A DNA stretch of 64,000 bases, from positions 33,236-97,235 of the IMG/VR virus record IMGVR_UViG_3300030450_001823; one strand, given 5' to 3'. Source of the DNA: a virus. This document shows, in pieces, positions 27,947-36,726 of this stretch. Position numbers and translations under genes: made by a program. Within the stretch, counting starts at the first letter, position 1; each line of letters starts with the position of its first letter. The notes under the pieces were generated by a model. It was not told the origin of the DNA. It did no database searches and worked only from the letters and a program-made list of their open reading frames with translations.

Positions 27947-30433
27947 TCATATTGTTATATCAGCCGCTACAAACTTTAGAGAAAACTCATACGCTTTCAT
28001 CTCCGCATCTCTATGCACATTGAAGTCAGTCACTATGCCGCTTATTCCATTCATACGGCTACCTGTAGCCCAAGGTGCAAATAAATTAGACGCATGGGTA
28101 TTGTTAGACATTGCTAATTTACTAGCAGTTAAAGTGGTACCTGTTGTCAAAAAGTGGTTACGCTGCGCTACTTGAGAATCAAGACCACTTTCACCTTTGG
28201 TAACTTTGCTATTGTAAGGTATTTGTATGCCACGGATATAATCGCCTGATTCTACTTCACTGTAAAGGCTCTCTTGTATATAGTCTACAAAGTTTCCAAC
28301 AAAACTACCCAATCCACTTGTGTTTGCTGTTCTAAAGTTATTACTATTGGCAAGTATACCTAATATATCTTGTACCTTGTCACCAGCAGACTTTACCTTT
28401 TTACCGGACTTGCCGCCAGTAAAGCCTTGTACTAAGGGCATGTTACCGGGACTCAAAGTATAATTTATTGTCTCGTTAACACGACCAAGAGAAGTAGCAT
28501 ATAGTTGAGTTATAGTTAGTCTTGTTTGGTGACCGTGGCTAGATTCTCCAATGTCTATGCTGAAAACTTTATCTAAAGTAAAACTACCCAACGCATCTAC
28601 AGGTCTGTCTCCTAATTTGAGCGTAGATGTTAACAAGTTCTTTACTAAAAAAGCAATGTACTCGTCGCTTCTTTCGTATACAGTTGACCCCGCTCTTGCA
28701 GTAGAGCCGTCTTGGTGAGTAGTGAACTCAGGACCACCATAACTAGCACCAGCGTCTGTACCAGCACCTATGTTCTTTATCGTAGCCATTAGACATGGAC
28801 CTGCGTAACTAGAACTTTGAAGGTCGCCTGATAAATTATCACTGGCTGCTATCCAAACCTTATCATTAGTAGCAGGTAAAGTCCCACTAAATGTACAAGT
28901 TATTGTACTGCTATTAACTGCGATTACTGTTGCTATTGTATTAGTGCCGTTACTGCCAACAAAGCCGTTGCTATTTCTAAATATAATTTTATATGTAGAA
29001 GAACTACTAAGTTCAAAGTAATGTTGTGGATTTGCACCTGAAACTGTTAACACCCCAGTGCTACTATTGACATTTGTAATCGTCATGTCTGTTTCTCTGT
29101 TTCTATTCACATAGCCATAAGGTTCCTTAATAGACCCTAACTTCGTAGTATCAAATCCTAATCTAATTCTATTACTGTCGTCTGTATAACTAAAGTGAGC
29201 GTAAGGATGCGCTCCTCCACTTGAACCTGTTACTGGAATGTTATATTTTTTAGAAAGATAGCCTTCTACTTGCTGTCTTTCTACTTGAGTTAATACTCTG
29301 CTATAGAGTAAGATTTCGTAAATACCTCCAATGAACTTTTGAGCATTATTAAAGGCCCCAATTTGAGATGCACCACTACTAGGTACAGGGGCGTAACCAT
29401 CTCCAGTATCTGTGTCTTCTAAAACACCTTTATTGTAAGTCTTAGTAGTATAGTCACTGCCAGTGAAGTCCACTGTATGAGCGTGTAACTGTAATGCATT
29501 TGCTGCTAAAGCACTGGTAGTGAAGGAATAATCTTTTGCACTACCGGCTTCGTACAAAGTTAACACAATGTCATCATTGGTAGAATGACGGTAGCGTAGG
29601 TTCCAACCGTTGTTATAAGGAGAAGGAGAAGTGTTGATTATATATTGAGTGGCATTAGTAGTACTGGTGCTTGTTGCAACTACAAACAAAGTAAACTCAC
29701 TAGGATTTAATGCAGCATTAAAGGGAATATCAAACTTAGCAGAGCCGTCAAGGTAGACATAAGGCTGCCCATTAGCACCTGCTGTTCTATATCGAGGAGA
29801 GCCGGACTTTGTGCCTGTTATCCCATTTCCACTAGAGTCGACCCAAGTATTTACAACTGAATTGAATGAAAGAGTACTAGTATCGACATTGTCAGCAGTG
29901 ATAGCATCTGCCTTGAACCAAGTACTAATTCCCGAAGTAACTGGGTTATTATCAGTTGTAGCAGTTTTTTCAGTCCAATATCCTACTGGTAAGTCAATGT
30001 ACTTGTCTTTCCAATTTCCATAATTCAATATAGAAGGGGCGACAGAAACCATGCCTCCAAAGTTAGTACCTGTATTAGTGCCAAAGCCAACTGTGTTGAA
30101 CAAACCAAAACCGGGTTGAGTTAACCCGTCACCATCAGTAGGTCCACCTTCGTCATCGGGCAAAGTAAGGTCTTGTGGTTGATAAAAGTCTATTACGGCC
30201 TGTGCTTGTGAAGAAGTCTCTTGACCTTCATCGTCAGTGAATACCCCTTGTATTTCAAAAGCAACTGCGGCTTGGTTTAGGTCAATCCCCATCTTTTTAG
30301 CCTGTAGTAAAGGGATAGCAAAGTTAGATTGTATACGCTCAACAACCATGTCTATGCTAGTCGCATCTAAGGAAAGTGTATCTCCGTTCTCTTGTACAAG
30401 ACGGATTGGTACTCTTTCCCCTGCTTCTGCCAA
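27947..30433 (-). CDS. Tail structural protein with inserted LamG-like domain, 828 aa
   Basis: This is the larger of the paralog pair (see the 661-residue gene for the shared ends). The extra central region, about residues 166-401, is a LamG/concanavalin-like fold: an opening GISTWFKAD strand, NTWVDSSGNG, a middle FTLFVVATS strand, and the classic close FIGGIYEILLYSRVL followed by a helix ending LSKKYNIP. Such domains bind sugars, so the insert probably contacts host glycans. The shared KSAGDKVQDILG segment lies near 690. The gene begins two bases below the stop of the 160-residue gene. A baseplate or distal-tail position is inferred. Confidence 0.7.
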   Translation of the reverse strand: MAEAGERVPIRLVQENGDTLSLDATSIDMVVERIQSNFAIPLLQAKKMGIDLNQAAVAFEIQGVFTDDEGQETSSQAQAVIDFYQPQDLTLPDDEGGPTDGDGLTQPGFGLFNTVGFGTNTGTNFGGMVSVAPSILNYGNWKDKYIDLPVGYWTEKTATTDNNPVTSGISTWFKADAITADNVDTSTLSFNSVVNTWVDSSGNGITGTKSGSPRYRTAGANGQPYVYLDGSAKFDIPFNAALNPSEFTLFVVATSTSTTNATQYIINTSPSPYNNGWNLRYRHSTNDDIVLTLYEAGSAKDYSFTTSALAANALQLHAHTVDFTGSDYTTKTYNKGVLEDTDTGDGYAPVPSSGASQIGAFNNAQKFIGGIYEILLYSRVLTQVERQQVEGYLSKKYNIPVTGSSGGAHPYAHFSYTDDSNRIRLGFDTTKLGSIKEPYGYVNRNRETDMTITNVNSSTGVLTVSGANPQHYFELSSSSTYKIIFRNSNGFVGSNGTNTIATVIAVNSSTITCTFSGTLPATNDKVWIAASDNLSGDLQSSSYAGPCLMATIKNIGAGTDAGASYGGPEFTTHQDGSTARAGSTVYERSDEYIAFLVKNLLTSTLKLGDRPVDALGSFTLDKVFSIDIGESSHGHQTRLTITQLYATSLGRVNETINYTLSPGNMPLVQGFTGGKSGKKVKSAGDKVQDILGILANSNNFRTANTSGLGSFVGNFVDYIQESLYSEVESGDYIRGIQIPYNSKVTKGESGLDSQVAQRNHFLTTGTTLTASKLAMSNNTHASNLFAPWATGSRMNGISGIVTDFNVHRDAEMKAYEFSLKFVAADITI

Positions 30434-30435
30434 AC

Positions 30436-30918
30436 TTAACCACTCCTACTAAATCCGCTACTACTAAGCGGTCCACCGATTTTAGAACGAAGTTCTTTAG
30501 TTACCATAGCGCTAATTTCCTTGGCTAATGCTCGCTTATCTGTTCTGTCAGTTATTCCGCTGACATCTATCTTTAGATTAACTGTAACATTATTTTGCTC
30601 TTCTTGTGCGCCCGCCTTAGTTGGTAATCGTCTTTCTGCACTAGGTGCCTGTGGCGCTTGCCGAGCAGTCATAGTTTTTTCAAGACCTTCTTGGACTCCT
30701 TTGATAGATTCCTCCATTTGCTTGAAAGGCTCTATACCACCCATCTGTCTAAGTGATTCTCTAAGGTCAGTGCTGTGTGACTTTGTCATAGACATACTGT
30801 TAGTGAACTTATCCATTTGGGTTTGAAGTGCTTTCATATTTTTCTGTGCTTCTTCACTATATTTCTTAAAGTTCTCCATCGCATCGACGGACCTTGGGTC
30901 AATTTCTCCATCTACCAT
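30436..30918 (-). CDS. Small coiled-coil protein, tape-measure-like candidate, 160 aa
   Basis: The first 95 residues are charged and helical with heptad-like spacing (FKKYSEEAQKNMKALQTQMDKF, then EPFKQMEESIKGVQEGL). The end, NVTVNLKIDVSGITDRTDKR then ALAKEISAMVTKELRSK, looks like the C-terminal end of phage tape-measure proteins. At 160 residues it is much shorter than usual tape measures (hundreds to over a thousand), so it may be a truncated or very short ruler, or a partner of another ruler. It follows the tail-chaperone pair, the normal place for a tape measure. SD GGGGAG precedes the ATG. Confidence 0.5.
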   Translation of the reverse strand: MVDGEIDPRSVDAMENFKKYSEEAQKNMKALQTQMDKFTNSMSMTKSHSTDLRESLRQMGGIEPFKQMEESIKGVQEGLEKTMTARQAPQAPSAERRLPTKAGAQEEQNNVTVNLKIDVSGITDRTDKRALAKEISAMVTKELRSKIGGPLSSSGFSRSG

Positions 30919-31187
30919 TGGCTCCCCTCCAGTGGTGGGACAGTGTCATACCCCAAGTAGACTTTGTTTTCTGAGACCTGTTCTTCTCCCTGCATAGCCT
31001 GTGCCCAATACAAAAGTTGCTTAGCATCATCTATCTCCAAATCTCTAACCTCCTTTATTCCCATTCCGTAGTGTGTCATTAGTAGATATTCCATTCCTTC
31101 TTTTTGAAAGCGAAGCCGGTCAGTTACTGTTCTCCCGTAGACGAACCGCTTGATGTTGCCGACTTCGCTTCCTGAAAAACTAGCCAA
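30912..31187 (-). CDS. Tail assembly chaperone, second frame (gpT-like), 91 aa as an open frame
   Basis: The frame overlaps the end of the 104-residue gene by 64 bases and lies in its -1 frame. The only initiation codon near the beginning is TTG at 31187, and no good ribosome-binding site is seen before it. In lambda and many siphoviruses the same two-frame arrangement (G and GT) just before the tape measure gives a -1 frameshift fusion. The main helical region (YGRTVTDRLRFQKEGMEYLL then MGIKEVRDLEIDDAKQLLYWA) fits a chaperone helix bundle. It is probably made mainly as the fusion rather than as a separate protein. Confidence 0.6.
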   Translation of the reverse strand: MASFSGSEVGNIKRFVYGRTVTDRLRFQKEGMEYLLMTHYGMGIKEVRDLEIDDAKQLLYWAQAMQGEEQVSENKVYLGYDTVPPLEGSQW

Positions 31188-31438
31188 CCCATAACTTCGC
31201 TAGGTTCAGGTAGCAGCGCAGTAAGGCTTTGGCCTTCACTAGGCGTTAATCCTTCGATGTCTATGTAGTCGTCGCAGACTAACCACTTTTCAAAAGCATG
31301 TCTCCAGTATTGTGAGAAATCCATTGTACCATCCATAAGTAACGGCGCAACTGCTTGTACATCAAAGAATGTCAAGCGTTTTGCTGTAATTTCTAAAGGT
31401 CGGCCATTTATTTTTATTTTATTCTTCTTCGGTGACAT
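31124..31438 (-). CDS. Tail assembly chaperone-like protein, first frame (gpG-like), 104 aa
   Basis: Small acidic helical protein lying between the tail tube gene and the tape-measure candidate, the standard place of tail assembly chaperones, which keep the tape measure soluble until the tube polymerises. It has a short basic start (MSPKKNKIKINGRPLEITAK) followed by mostly alpha-helical sequence (LTFFDVQAVAPLLMDG, YWRHAFEKWLVCDDYIDIEG, and SEVMGWLVFQEAKS). It overlaps the acidic 67-residue gene by 20 bases and the -1-frame gene by 64. Assignment is by context and secondary-structure character; no signature motif is known to me. Confidence 0.6.
   Translation of the reverse strand: MSPKKNKIKINGRPLEITAKRLTFFDVQAVAPLLMDGTMDFSQYWRHAFEKWLVCDDYIDIEGLTPSEGQSLTALLPEPSEVMGWLVFQEAKSATSSGSSTGEQ
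31128..31187 (-). promoter_or_regulatory. Candidate -1 frameshift window for the tail chaperones
   Basis: The two chaperone frames share this stretch. In it, the first frame reads GTT TTT CAG at 31180-31172 (a run of five T that would let a tRNA-Phe slip one base) and later GGA GAA CAG TAA just before its stop. Neither is a perfect X-XXY-YYZ heptamer, so the slip site is unproven, but the frame relation (-1) is the one used by known tail chaperones. Confidence 0.4.
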
Positions 31439-31622
31439 ACTTACTCACTTCTTTATCATTCGATGCAGCCTCTTCTGAGGGGGCATCATTAGCAAGGTGG
31501 GCGAACGGGTCGTCGCTGGCTTTCCCTGCTTCGGGGTCAAAGAGGTATTCTCCTCCTTCTTCTTCTTCTTCTGCCAAATCTACTACAGGCGAGTGAAGGT
31601 TTTTCCAAATCTTCAACGGCAT
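31419..31622 (-). CDS. Small acidic protein near the tail chaperones, 67 aa
   Basis: A short, very acidic, probably disordered protein (DLAEEEEEGGEYLFDPE, then KEVSKYVTEEE). It overlaps the start of the tail chaperone gene by 20 bases and starts 9 bases after the tail tube gene's stop, so it is translated with them. Acidic flexible proteins of this kind can be assembly factors or linkers, but no family is recognised. The KIWKN N-terminus is the only hydrophobic part. Confidence 0.5.
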   Translation of the reverse strand: MPLKIWKNLHSPVVDLAEEEEEGGEYLFDPEAGKASDDPFAHLANDAPSEEAASNDKEVSKYVTEEE

Positions 31623-31631
31623 AGTATCATC

Positions 31632-33704
31632 TCAACAGTGGTAAAGCGTATCTTCGCTTATGACTTTTAGGTTCCTAGGCTCTAGCCTAATTTTAGAATG
31701 CAACAATCCCTTGTCATCAGGGACAGGTATAGGTGCTGCGGTAATAATATAATCATCTAATAATATCCTCATAGACTGTACAGCGGTGTTATCAGAAGAT
31801 AAATCAGCGGTAGCAGTCGCCGGTTTAGTGAAGTAAAGGTGGATTAAGTTTCCAGTGGAACCTACTGTGCCGCTCTGTTCAATGTGAGTTCTTAATTGGT
31901 GGAATAGTGTAGCATCAGTTAAGACTACATCTATTTCCATCTCAAACTCTTCACGACCTTCACGAATAATAGAAGCGTTTCTAGTACCACCATAAGGTAC
32001 TTGCTTGAGACTTAGTCCTGTACCGGTATCTGTGCTCTCTGCAACTGGGTTGCTTTGGATTGTATGAAATACTTCTACACCAGTTTTGCCTCTTAATTCA
32101 AAAGCACTGATAAATCCTAGACTAGAGCCAAATGCTTCTACACTACCATTGTAAAACATAAACGGCTTTTCAGTTCCAGTAGCAATACCCGATGCTTTCC
32201 TTGAAGTTTCATCAGTAGCCGTGTTTTGGAACATGCGGTGAGAATTATAACGGTCACCTTGATTTGCAGATTCTAAACGACCTGTATCTGTATAACAGGA
32301 AAGCGCATCAAAGATACACCTATACTTTAATTCAGCATCAACGGTAGATGATAATTCCCATTCTACTACTTTGCAGCCTCTAAAGATACGAGTCAATTGT
32401 TTACTATCTGTCGAGCCGCCCGGTGCATTTACGCCAGCACCTGTTTCAGCAGAATAAGAACCTACATCTCTGTTTCTAATACTATGCTCTACGCAGAAAG
32501 AAGGAATGGTGTCTGCTGAAAAGAACAATTTTCTCACAGGCCATTTGATTAATTTAGAAGATAATATGTGAGGGCCTTGGTCTCCCGTTGCGTCGTATAC
32601 TCTAATTCCAACAGGGTCGTTTGAGTGAGCAAATTGCCAAGGGTCATCTACGAATACTCTAAAGCCACTGGCTAAAGCCTCAACTGCAACTATGCGTCTG
32701 CACTCGCTTGTTTCTGCCCACTCAAAGTGATGAGCATCGGAGGCTAAACTACCACCACTGGCAGGGGGCCAATACTTGTTAGTATCTAATTCAGGAGCCT
32801 TGTATGTCGTAGTAGGGCTTCTCGTAGTGTCTTTGATTAGAATGTATTTACCGATTATGTAATCCGGGTCACCTGCTGTAAGATTGAAAGCGCTTGCGCC
32901 GGAAGGGAGGCTACCAAACCCTAAGTCAGGAATGTCAATGTAGGTTTGACCCGGAGACACTGTGTAAGTGAAATCTGTTTGGTCTGTACCTTGAAGCCTA
33001 CCGCAGTTGTAAGCGTCTACGACTTCTCTACCGAGACTGTAGTATAACCAACGAGGGCTATGTAATGGCATTTCAAGCGCACCGCCCATATGATGCACCT
33101 TGCCCGTTTGCTGTACCGCCGCCTGTCTACCAAGCCCTACAACATGGTATTTGTGAATATCAACTGTGGTATCAGGTAGTGTCATAAACGAAGCCAATCC
33201 TACGAATTGGTCTATTAGACTAAACTCTTTGGATAATTTAGCCTGAGCATTTATAGAAAAATCAGTACTTGCTGTAATAGTAGGCATGCCCAAAGAGTGA
33301 ATAGAAATTATGTCATTAGTTGCACCAGTAACAGCCGCACCAAGTGCAGGTACAATTTTTATTTTAGTAACAGTGTCAAGCGTATGGTCTACTATACTGT
33401 GTATTCTACCATTAAGTGCTTCGTAGTAATAAGGAGAAAAGCCTCCTGATGTATTACTACCATGGAAAGTCAACTTTGCTCCAATCAACATACCGACTGG
33501 TACAGACAAAATACCTGTAGTACTGTGGCGACCCACCGTACCATTTACACTACCGATTGCAGTTGCGAATACAATTTCTGTATAGTCTGTGTAGTTAGTG
33601 GCATTGAATGTCAAAGGTTGACCATGCTCTAAGTGCAAGCCTGTCTCATGTCCCATAGTAACTTCTGAGACATCTCCTTTGTAATGCGCTCCAAACCCAC
33701 TCAT
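31632..33704 (-). CDS. Major tail tube-like protein, 690 aa
   Basis: Its order before the chaperone pair, and internal segments, suggest a tail tube protein. HHMGGALEMPLHSPRWLYYS near residue 200 and FRGCKVVEWELSSTVDAEL near 430 resemble the tail-tube strand pairs seen in siphovirus and myovirus tube proteins, where GxKVxxxxLS leads the beta-sandwich. At 690 residues it is two to three times longer than usual tube proteins, so it probably carries extra domains exposed on the tail surface. No repeat module was seen in it. It overlaps the upstream tail-terminator gene by 4 bases. Confidence 0.6.
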   Translation of the reverse strand: MSGFGAHYKGDVSEVTMGHETGLHLEHGQPLTFNATNYTDYTEIVFATAIGSVNGTVGRHSTTGILSVPVGMLIGAKLTFHGSNTSGGFSPYYYEALNGRIHSIVDHTLDTVTKIKIVPALGAAVTGATNDIISIHSLGMPTITASTDFSINAQAKLSKEFSLIDQFVGLASFMTLPDTTVDIHKYHVVGLGRQAAVQQTGKVHHMGGALEMPLHSPRWLYYSLGREVVDAYNCGRLQGTDQTDFTYTVSPGQTYIDIPDLGFGSLPSGASAFNLTAGDPDYIIGKYILIKDTTRSPTTTYKAPELDTNKYWPPASGGSLASDAHHFEWAETSECRRIVAVEALASGFRVFVDDPWQFAHSNDPVGIRVYDATGDQGPHILSSKLIKWPVRKLFFSADTIPSFCVEHSIRNRDVGSYSAETGAGVNAPGGSTDSKQLTRIFRGCKVVEWELSSTVDAELKYRCIFDALSCYTDTGRLESANQGDRYNSHRMFQNTATDETSRKASGIATGTEKPFMFYNGSVEAFGSSLGFISAFELRGKTGVEVFHTIQSNPVAESTDTGTGLSLKQVPYGGTRNASIIREGREEFEMEIDVVLTDATLFHQLRTHIEQSGTVGSTGNLIHLYFTKPATATADLSSDNTAVQSMRILLDDYIITAAPIPVPDDKGLLHSKIRLEPRNLKVISEDTLYHC

Positions 33705-34174
33705 GGTATCAACTCCGCAAGTACTACGACTTCTACTTGGAATGTGTGACGGAATAATTTTTTAGTCCTGTCGCTTAAATCAGTGCGTGTTTTCATAACC
33801 ATGCGGTCAAAATTAACACCATCTCCTTTTCGACTGTTATGGATTACTCTTCTCATTTCATTTTCCATTTTACGCAAACGAGAACGGCCTTTGGATGTAC
33901 GAATATCTACTGTGATATTAGTACGAGTTGTTGTGAAGTTATAGAATAAGTCAGGTACTTCTTCATTAAGGGCTGTTTCATAACATACTATGTAATCGCT
34001 ACGCTGCAAGTCTAAACGCTTACCACGCTCAGGCCCTTCGTCTGCTACATCAATTACTACTGGTCGAATGTTATCAGTATTTGCTCTGTTCCAAGAACCA
34101 GTGTTGCTAGAAGAGTAGTTATCTTTGAGTACATCAATAACGACATCGAGTGCTTCTTTCCATGTCGCCGTCAT
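33701..34174 (-). CDS. Tail terminator / tail-completion-like protein, 157 aa
   Basis: Small mixed alpha/beta protein. N-terminal helix (TWKEALDVVIDVLKDNYSSS), a strand (VVIDVADEG), then YIVCYETALNEEVPDLFYNF and paired strands with R/K (TNITVDIRTSKGRSRLRKMENEMRRV), and a closing HTFQVEVVVLAEL. This order fits tail-terminator or neck proteins that cap the tube (gpU/gp17-like), and its place between the connector and the tube is the usual one. It overlaps both neighbours by 4 bases. Call is by fold pattern and position. Confidence 0.55.
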   Translation of the reverse strand: MTATWKEALDVVIDVLKDNYSSSNTGSWNRANTDNIRPVVIDVADEGPERGKRLDLQRSDYIVCYETALNEEVPDLFYNFTTTRTNITVDIRTSKGRSRLRKMENEMRRVIHNSRKGDGVNFDRMVMKTRTDLSDRTKKLFRHTFQVEVVVLAELIP

Positions 34175-36270
34175 GCAAACACCACTATTTCCTTATATCT
34201 TTGCAAAATAGTCTCTGCCTCCTTGCGGTAAAGTTGAATCTTAGAGCCGAGGTCTACATTCTGAGAGCCTTCGGGAATAAGTACAGAACGGTCATCGGAC
34301 ATAAGTAAGTCAGCAGCCACTAACTTAGTAGCGGCCTCTTCAATTGCTTTCTCAAGATAGCGTTCGCCATAGATATAAGAGACCTTAACTGCATTCCACT
34401 CAAAGAACGGGTATGAGTTGTTGAAGTAAATGATACCCATCTCTGAATCTAACCACCAGTCCCTAAGACGGGCTTGGTCACCACCAGCGTCAGAGTACTG
34501 CCCTATATCAGTTCCAAATGCCAATTGATTGGCGCTTTTTGTACCAGTATCCAATGTACTAATTCCGTCAAAAGCCCCGTTAGCATTTAACGGGGTACCA
34601 TGTAACTCTTGGCAACCGGTTAGTGTAGAGCCGGATTTACCAGTATAGCCAATAACTTCTTGCGAGGTCCCACTACCTAGTGTCAAAACCCCAAAGTTTT
34701 TGAAACCGCTGACATCAGTTCCAGTGATAACACCATCCGTAATTACCCTGATAGTAAGCGTTTTACCACCTGAGCCGCCAGTTATGGTTATGACATCGCC
34801 GCTTGTATATCCACTACCTACATTATTTATTGCCACCGTTGCTAATGCTCCCCCGATGGCAGTAGTGTCTACAGTCATGCCAGTACCAGTCCCACCAGTA
34901 GTGGCAAGCGTAGCAGTACCAAAGCCTGAGCCGCCCGAATCATGACTTATTACCATAACAGGTGAAAATGTCAAAGTTTGCCCGCTTTTAGAGCCGCCTG
35001 TCGTTGAAACATTTAATTCAAACTCAGTAGCACTAGTTATACTTTGTACTATTGCATTATTAGGAATACCTGAGCCGCTAACTCTCATACCTAGTTTGAT
35101 TAAACTTGAAGAAGTATGCGTGATAGTAGGGTCATCATTATACGCACCGCCACCTACTGTAAAGTCAGCAGTTTGAACTTTACTAAAGGTAGTAGTGGCC
35201 GAGCCTGTGTCCGATACTACCATACTGGTAGCGTCACTTACCGCTATAGTAGCGCTTTCTCCACCTTTGGTCTGTTGCATGCTAGTAATTTTTACATTAC
35301 CGTTACCATAATCCGCATTAGCAGTTGTAATAAACTCATCATGAACATGAACATTACTAACGCCGGTTGATGAGGAGCCATTTGGCTGAGTATAAGTAGT
35401 TCCGCTTGGACTGGTAGCATCAGTAGTAAAGGTAACTGTGCCTCGGTTAGTACGGTCCTCTTTGTTTATCAAATCCGCTAGATTCTGAGCAGTTGTTACA
35501 TTATTAAAATTAGATTCCCATTGCTGAGTACCGGTTCCAACTGCTAATTTAGCAAAGCCCCCTCCACCGGGAGATAAATAAATCGCATCTCCCGACAATC
35601 CTGTATAATCAACAATCTCTAACCTCGCTTCTGCACCAGCCAGTTCTCTATAATCATCACCTTGCCATACTTCAAGCCTCAAGATTTGCTGAACATTCCT
35701 AAACAATAGGGGGGTAGTACCTACATAATCAGTATAGTATCGTCTTCTATAAGGCTTGTAAGTATCAAAGTTGACATACTCTGCGCTTACGAGATAAGGT
35801 CTCCAAGCATTGTGAGTGATATTATCAATGCGGTCTTGTACTTCAAGAATACGCTGCTCGACTATAGACTTCTTCATTCCACGAGTCTTGCCGTTGGTGA
35901 ATGATGCTTGGTTTTGAATATAGGTATTGTCAGCAGTTTGAAAGTCAGTAACATTGGATATATTACTACCAGTAAAATATAAAGCAACTCCGTTAGCACC
36001 GCCTTCGGCTATTGATGTAATGTCCTTTTCAACACCCAAAGCCTGTGCATCGCTGTAAATAAGAATAGTATCTCCTACAGCAAACCCATGTGCTCTGTAA
36101 TCAGAACCTGTGACATAAACTCTGTCAGCCTCTGTATCAGCACTAGCCAACACTGCTTCACTCGGTCCAATACCAAGTAAGTCTGCTACTTTCTGAGCAC
36201 TAGTATATACAATTCCAGCAGGGTCAAGAGGCCGAGTCTCAGGCTCGCCGGGTGAAAATACTGCTGGCAT
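34171..36270 (-). CDS. Head-tail connector-like protein with inserted adhesion modules, 699 aa
   Basis: The two ends form a connector-like helical part: near residues 125-160 a helix pair (SIVEQRILEVQDRIDNITHN), and at the C-terminus VSYIYGERYLEKAIEEAATK then DLLMSDDRSVLIPEGSQ and YRKEAETILQRYKEIV. This resembles gp6-type head-tail connectors. Between them lie beta-rich inserts, including a module B copy (residues about 368-437) and a GSGY Gly-rich unit, both also in the giant tail protein. So a connector appears to carry surface modules. It overlaps the terminator gene by 4 bases. Confidence 0.6.
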   Translation of the reverse strand: MPAVFSPGEPETRPLDPAGIVYTSAQKVADLLGIGPSEAVLASADTEADRVYVTGSDYRAHGFAVGDTILIYSDAQALGVEKDITSIAEGGANGVALYFTGSNISNVTDFQTADNTYIQNQASFTNGKTRGMKKSIVEQRILEVQDRIDNITHNAWRPYLVSAEYVNFDTYKPYRRRYYTDYVGTTPLLFRNVQQILRLEVWQGDDYRELAGAEARLEIVDYTGLSGDAIYLSPGGGGFAKLAVGTGTQQWESNFNNVTTAQNLADLINKEDRTNRGTVTFTTDATSPSGTTYTQPNGSSSTGVSNVHVHDEFITTANADYGNGNVKITSMQQTKGGESATIAVSDATSMVVSDTGSATTTFSKVQTADFTVGGGAYNDDPTITHTSSSLIKLGMRVSGSGIPNNAIVQSITSATEFELNVSTTGGSKSGQTLTFSPVMVISHDSGGSGFGTATLATTGGTGTGMTVDTTAIGGALATVAINNVGSGYTSGDVITITGGSGGKTLTIRVITDGVITGTDVSGFKNFGVLTLGSGTSQEVIGYTGKSGSTLTGCQELHGTPLNANGAFDGISTLDTGTKSANQLAFGTDIGQYSDAGGDQARLRDWWLDSEMGIIYFNNSYPFFEWNAVKVSYIYGERYLEKAIEEAATKLVAADLLMSDDRSVLIPEGSQNVDLGSKIQLYRKEAETILQRYKEIVVFA
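34740..34945 (-). repeat. Gly-rich 'GSGY' module in the connector-like protein
   Basis: Encodes GGSGFGTATLATTGGTGTG, then AINNVGSGYTSGDVITITGG. It matches the giant protein unit at 15190-15365 in turn spacing and wording. Confidence 0.65.
34960..35165 (-). repeat. Module B copy in the connector-like protein
   Basis: Encodes FTVGGGAYNDDPTITHTSSS, SGSGIPNNAIV, STTGGSKSGQTLTF. It is the third copy of the unit seen twice in the giant protein. Confidence 0.75.
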
Positions 36271-36282
36271 ATCTCATTCCCC

Positions 36283-36726
36283 TCACCTTAGCCAAGCGTT
36301 ACCACTTGAATAACCCTGTTGTTTCAAAATAGACCAAGCGTCATCAAACGACTTGCGATACATAAAGTCAGGGTGACCTCCGTGAGGAGGCTCGCTTGGA
36401 GCAGGTGCCGCTGCTTCGGGTGGATAGCCTTGCTCTATTGCGGTTTGTTCTTCACCTGTGACATTAGGTTGATTCATTTGTGGTTCTTGGGCACCTTCGG
36501 GCACTCCATCTAAGAACTCAATACCGTGTGCTTGTGGATTAGCCATCGCTTCTTGGATTAAATTATCACGAGCCATTTGCCAGTCAGGACCTGCACGGTC
36601 TCCTCCAAGTTCTCCAACAGCCTCTGCTGCTTTTCTATTAGCCCACTTTCCTAATCTAGTTTGCTCACCGTCGACTAATATCTTTTGACGGTGTGGATTG
36701 GGTTGTTTCAAAATATAAACTGTCAT
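36283..36726 (-). CDS. Virion-associated protein with C-terminal AW tag, 147 aa
   Basis: An N-terminal basic strand region (MTVYILKQPNPHRQKILVDG), then a helical part (NLIQEAMANPQAHGIEFLDG), then a Pro/Glu-rich linker (AAAPAPSEPPHGGHPD) and, at the end, KSFDDAWSILKQQG. This last motif matches the AW tag of the protein at 55450 and of three small accessory proteins. It lies among head-completion genes, before the connector. A possible anchoring partner of tagged proteins; function unknown. Confidence 0.6.
   Translation of the reverse strand: MTVYILKQPNPHRQKILVDGEQTRLGKWANRKAAEAVGELGGDRAGPDWQMARDNLIQEAMANPQAHGIEFLDGVPEGAQEPQMNQPNVTGEEQTAIEQGYPPEAAAPAPSEPPHGGHPDFMYRKSFDDAWSILKQQGYSSGNAWLR

Noticed and set aside
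27627-28175. 182-residue frame on the + strand
   Set aside because: It is antisense to two paralogous tail genes across their junction, has no start signal and no recognisable domain; the tail genes are supported by paralogy.
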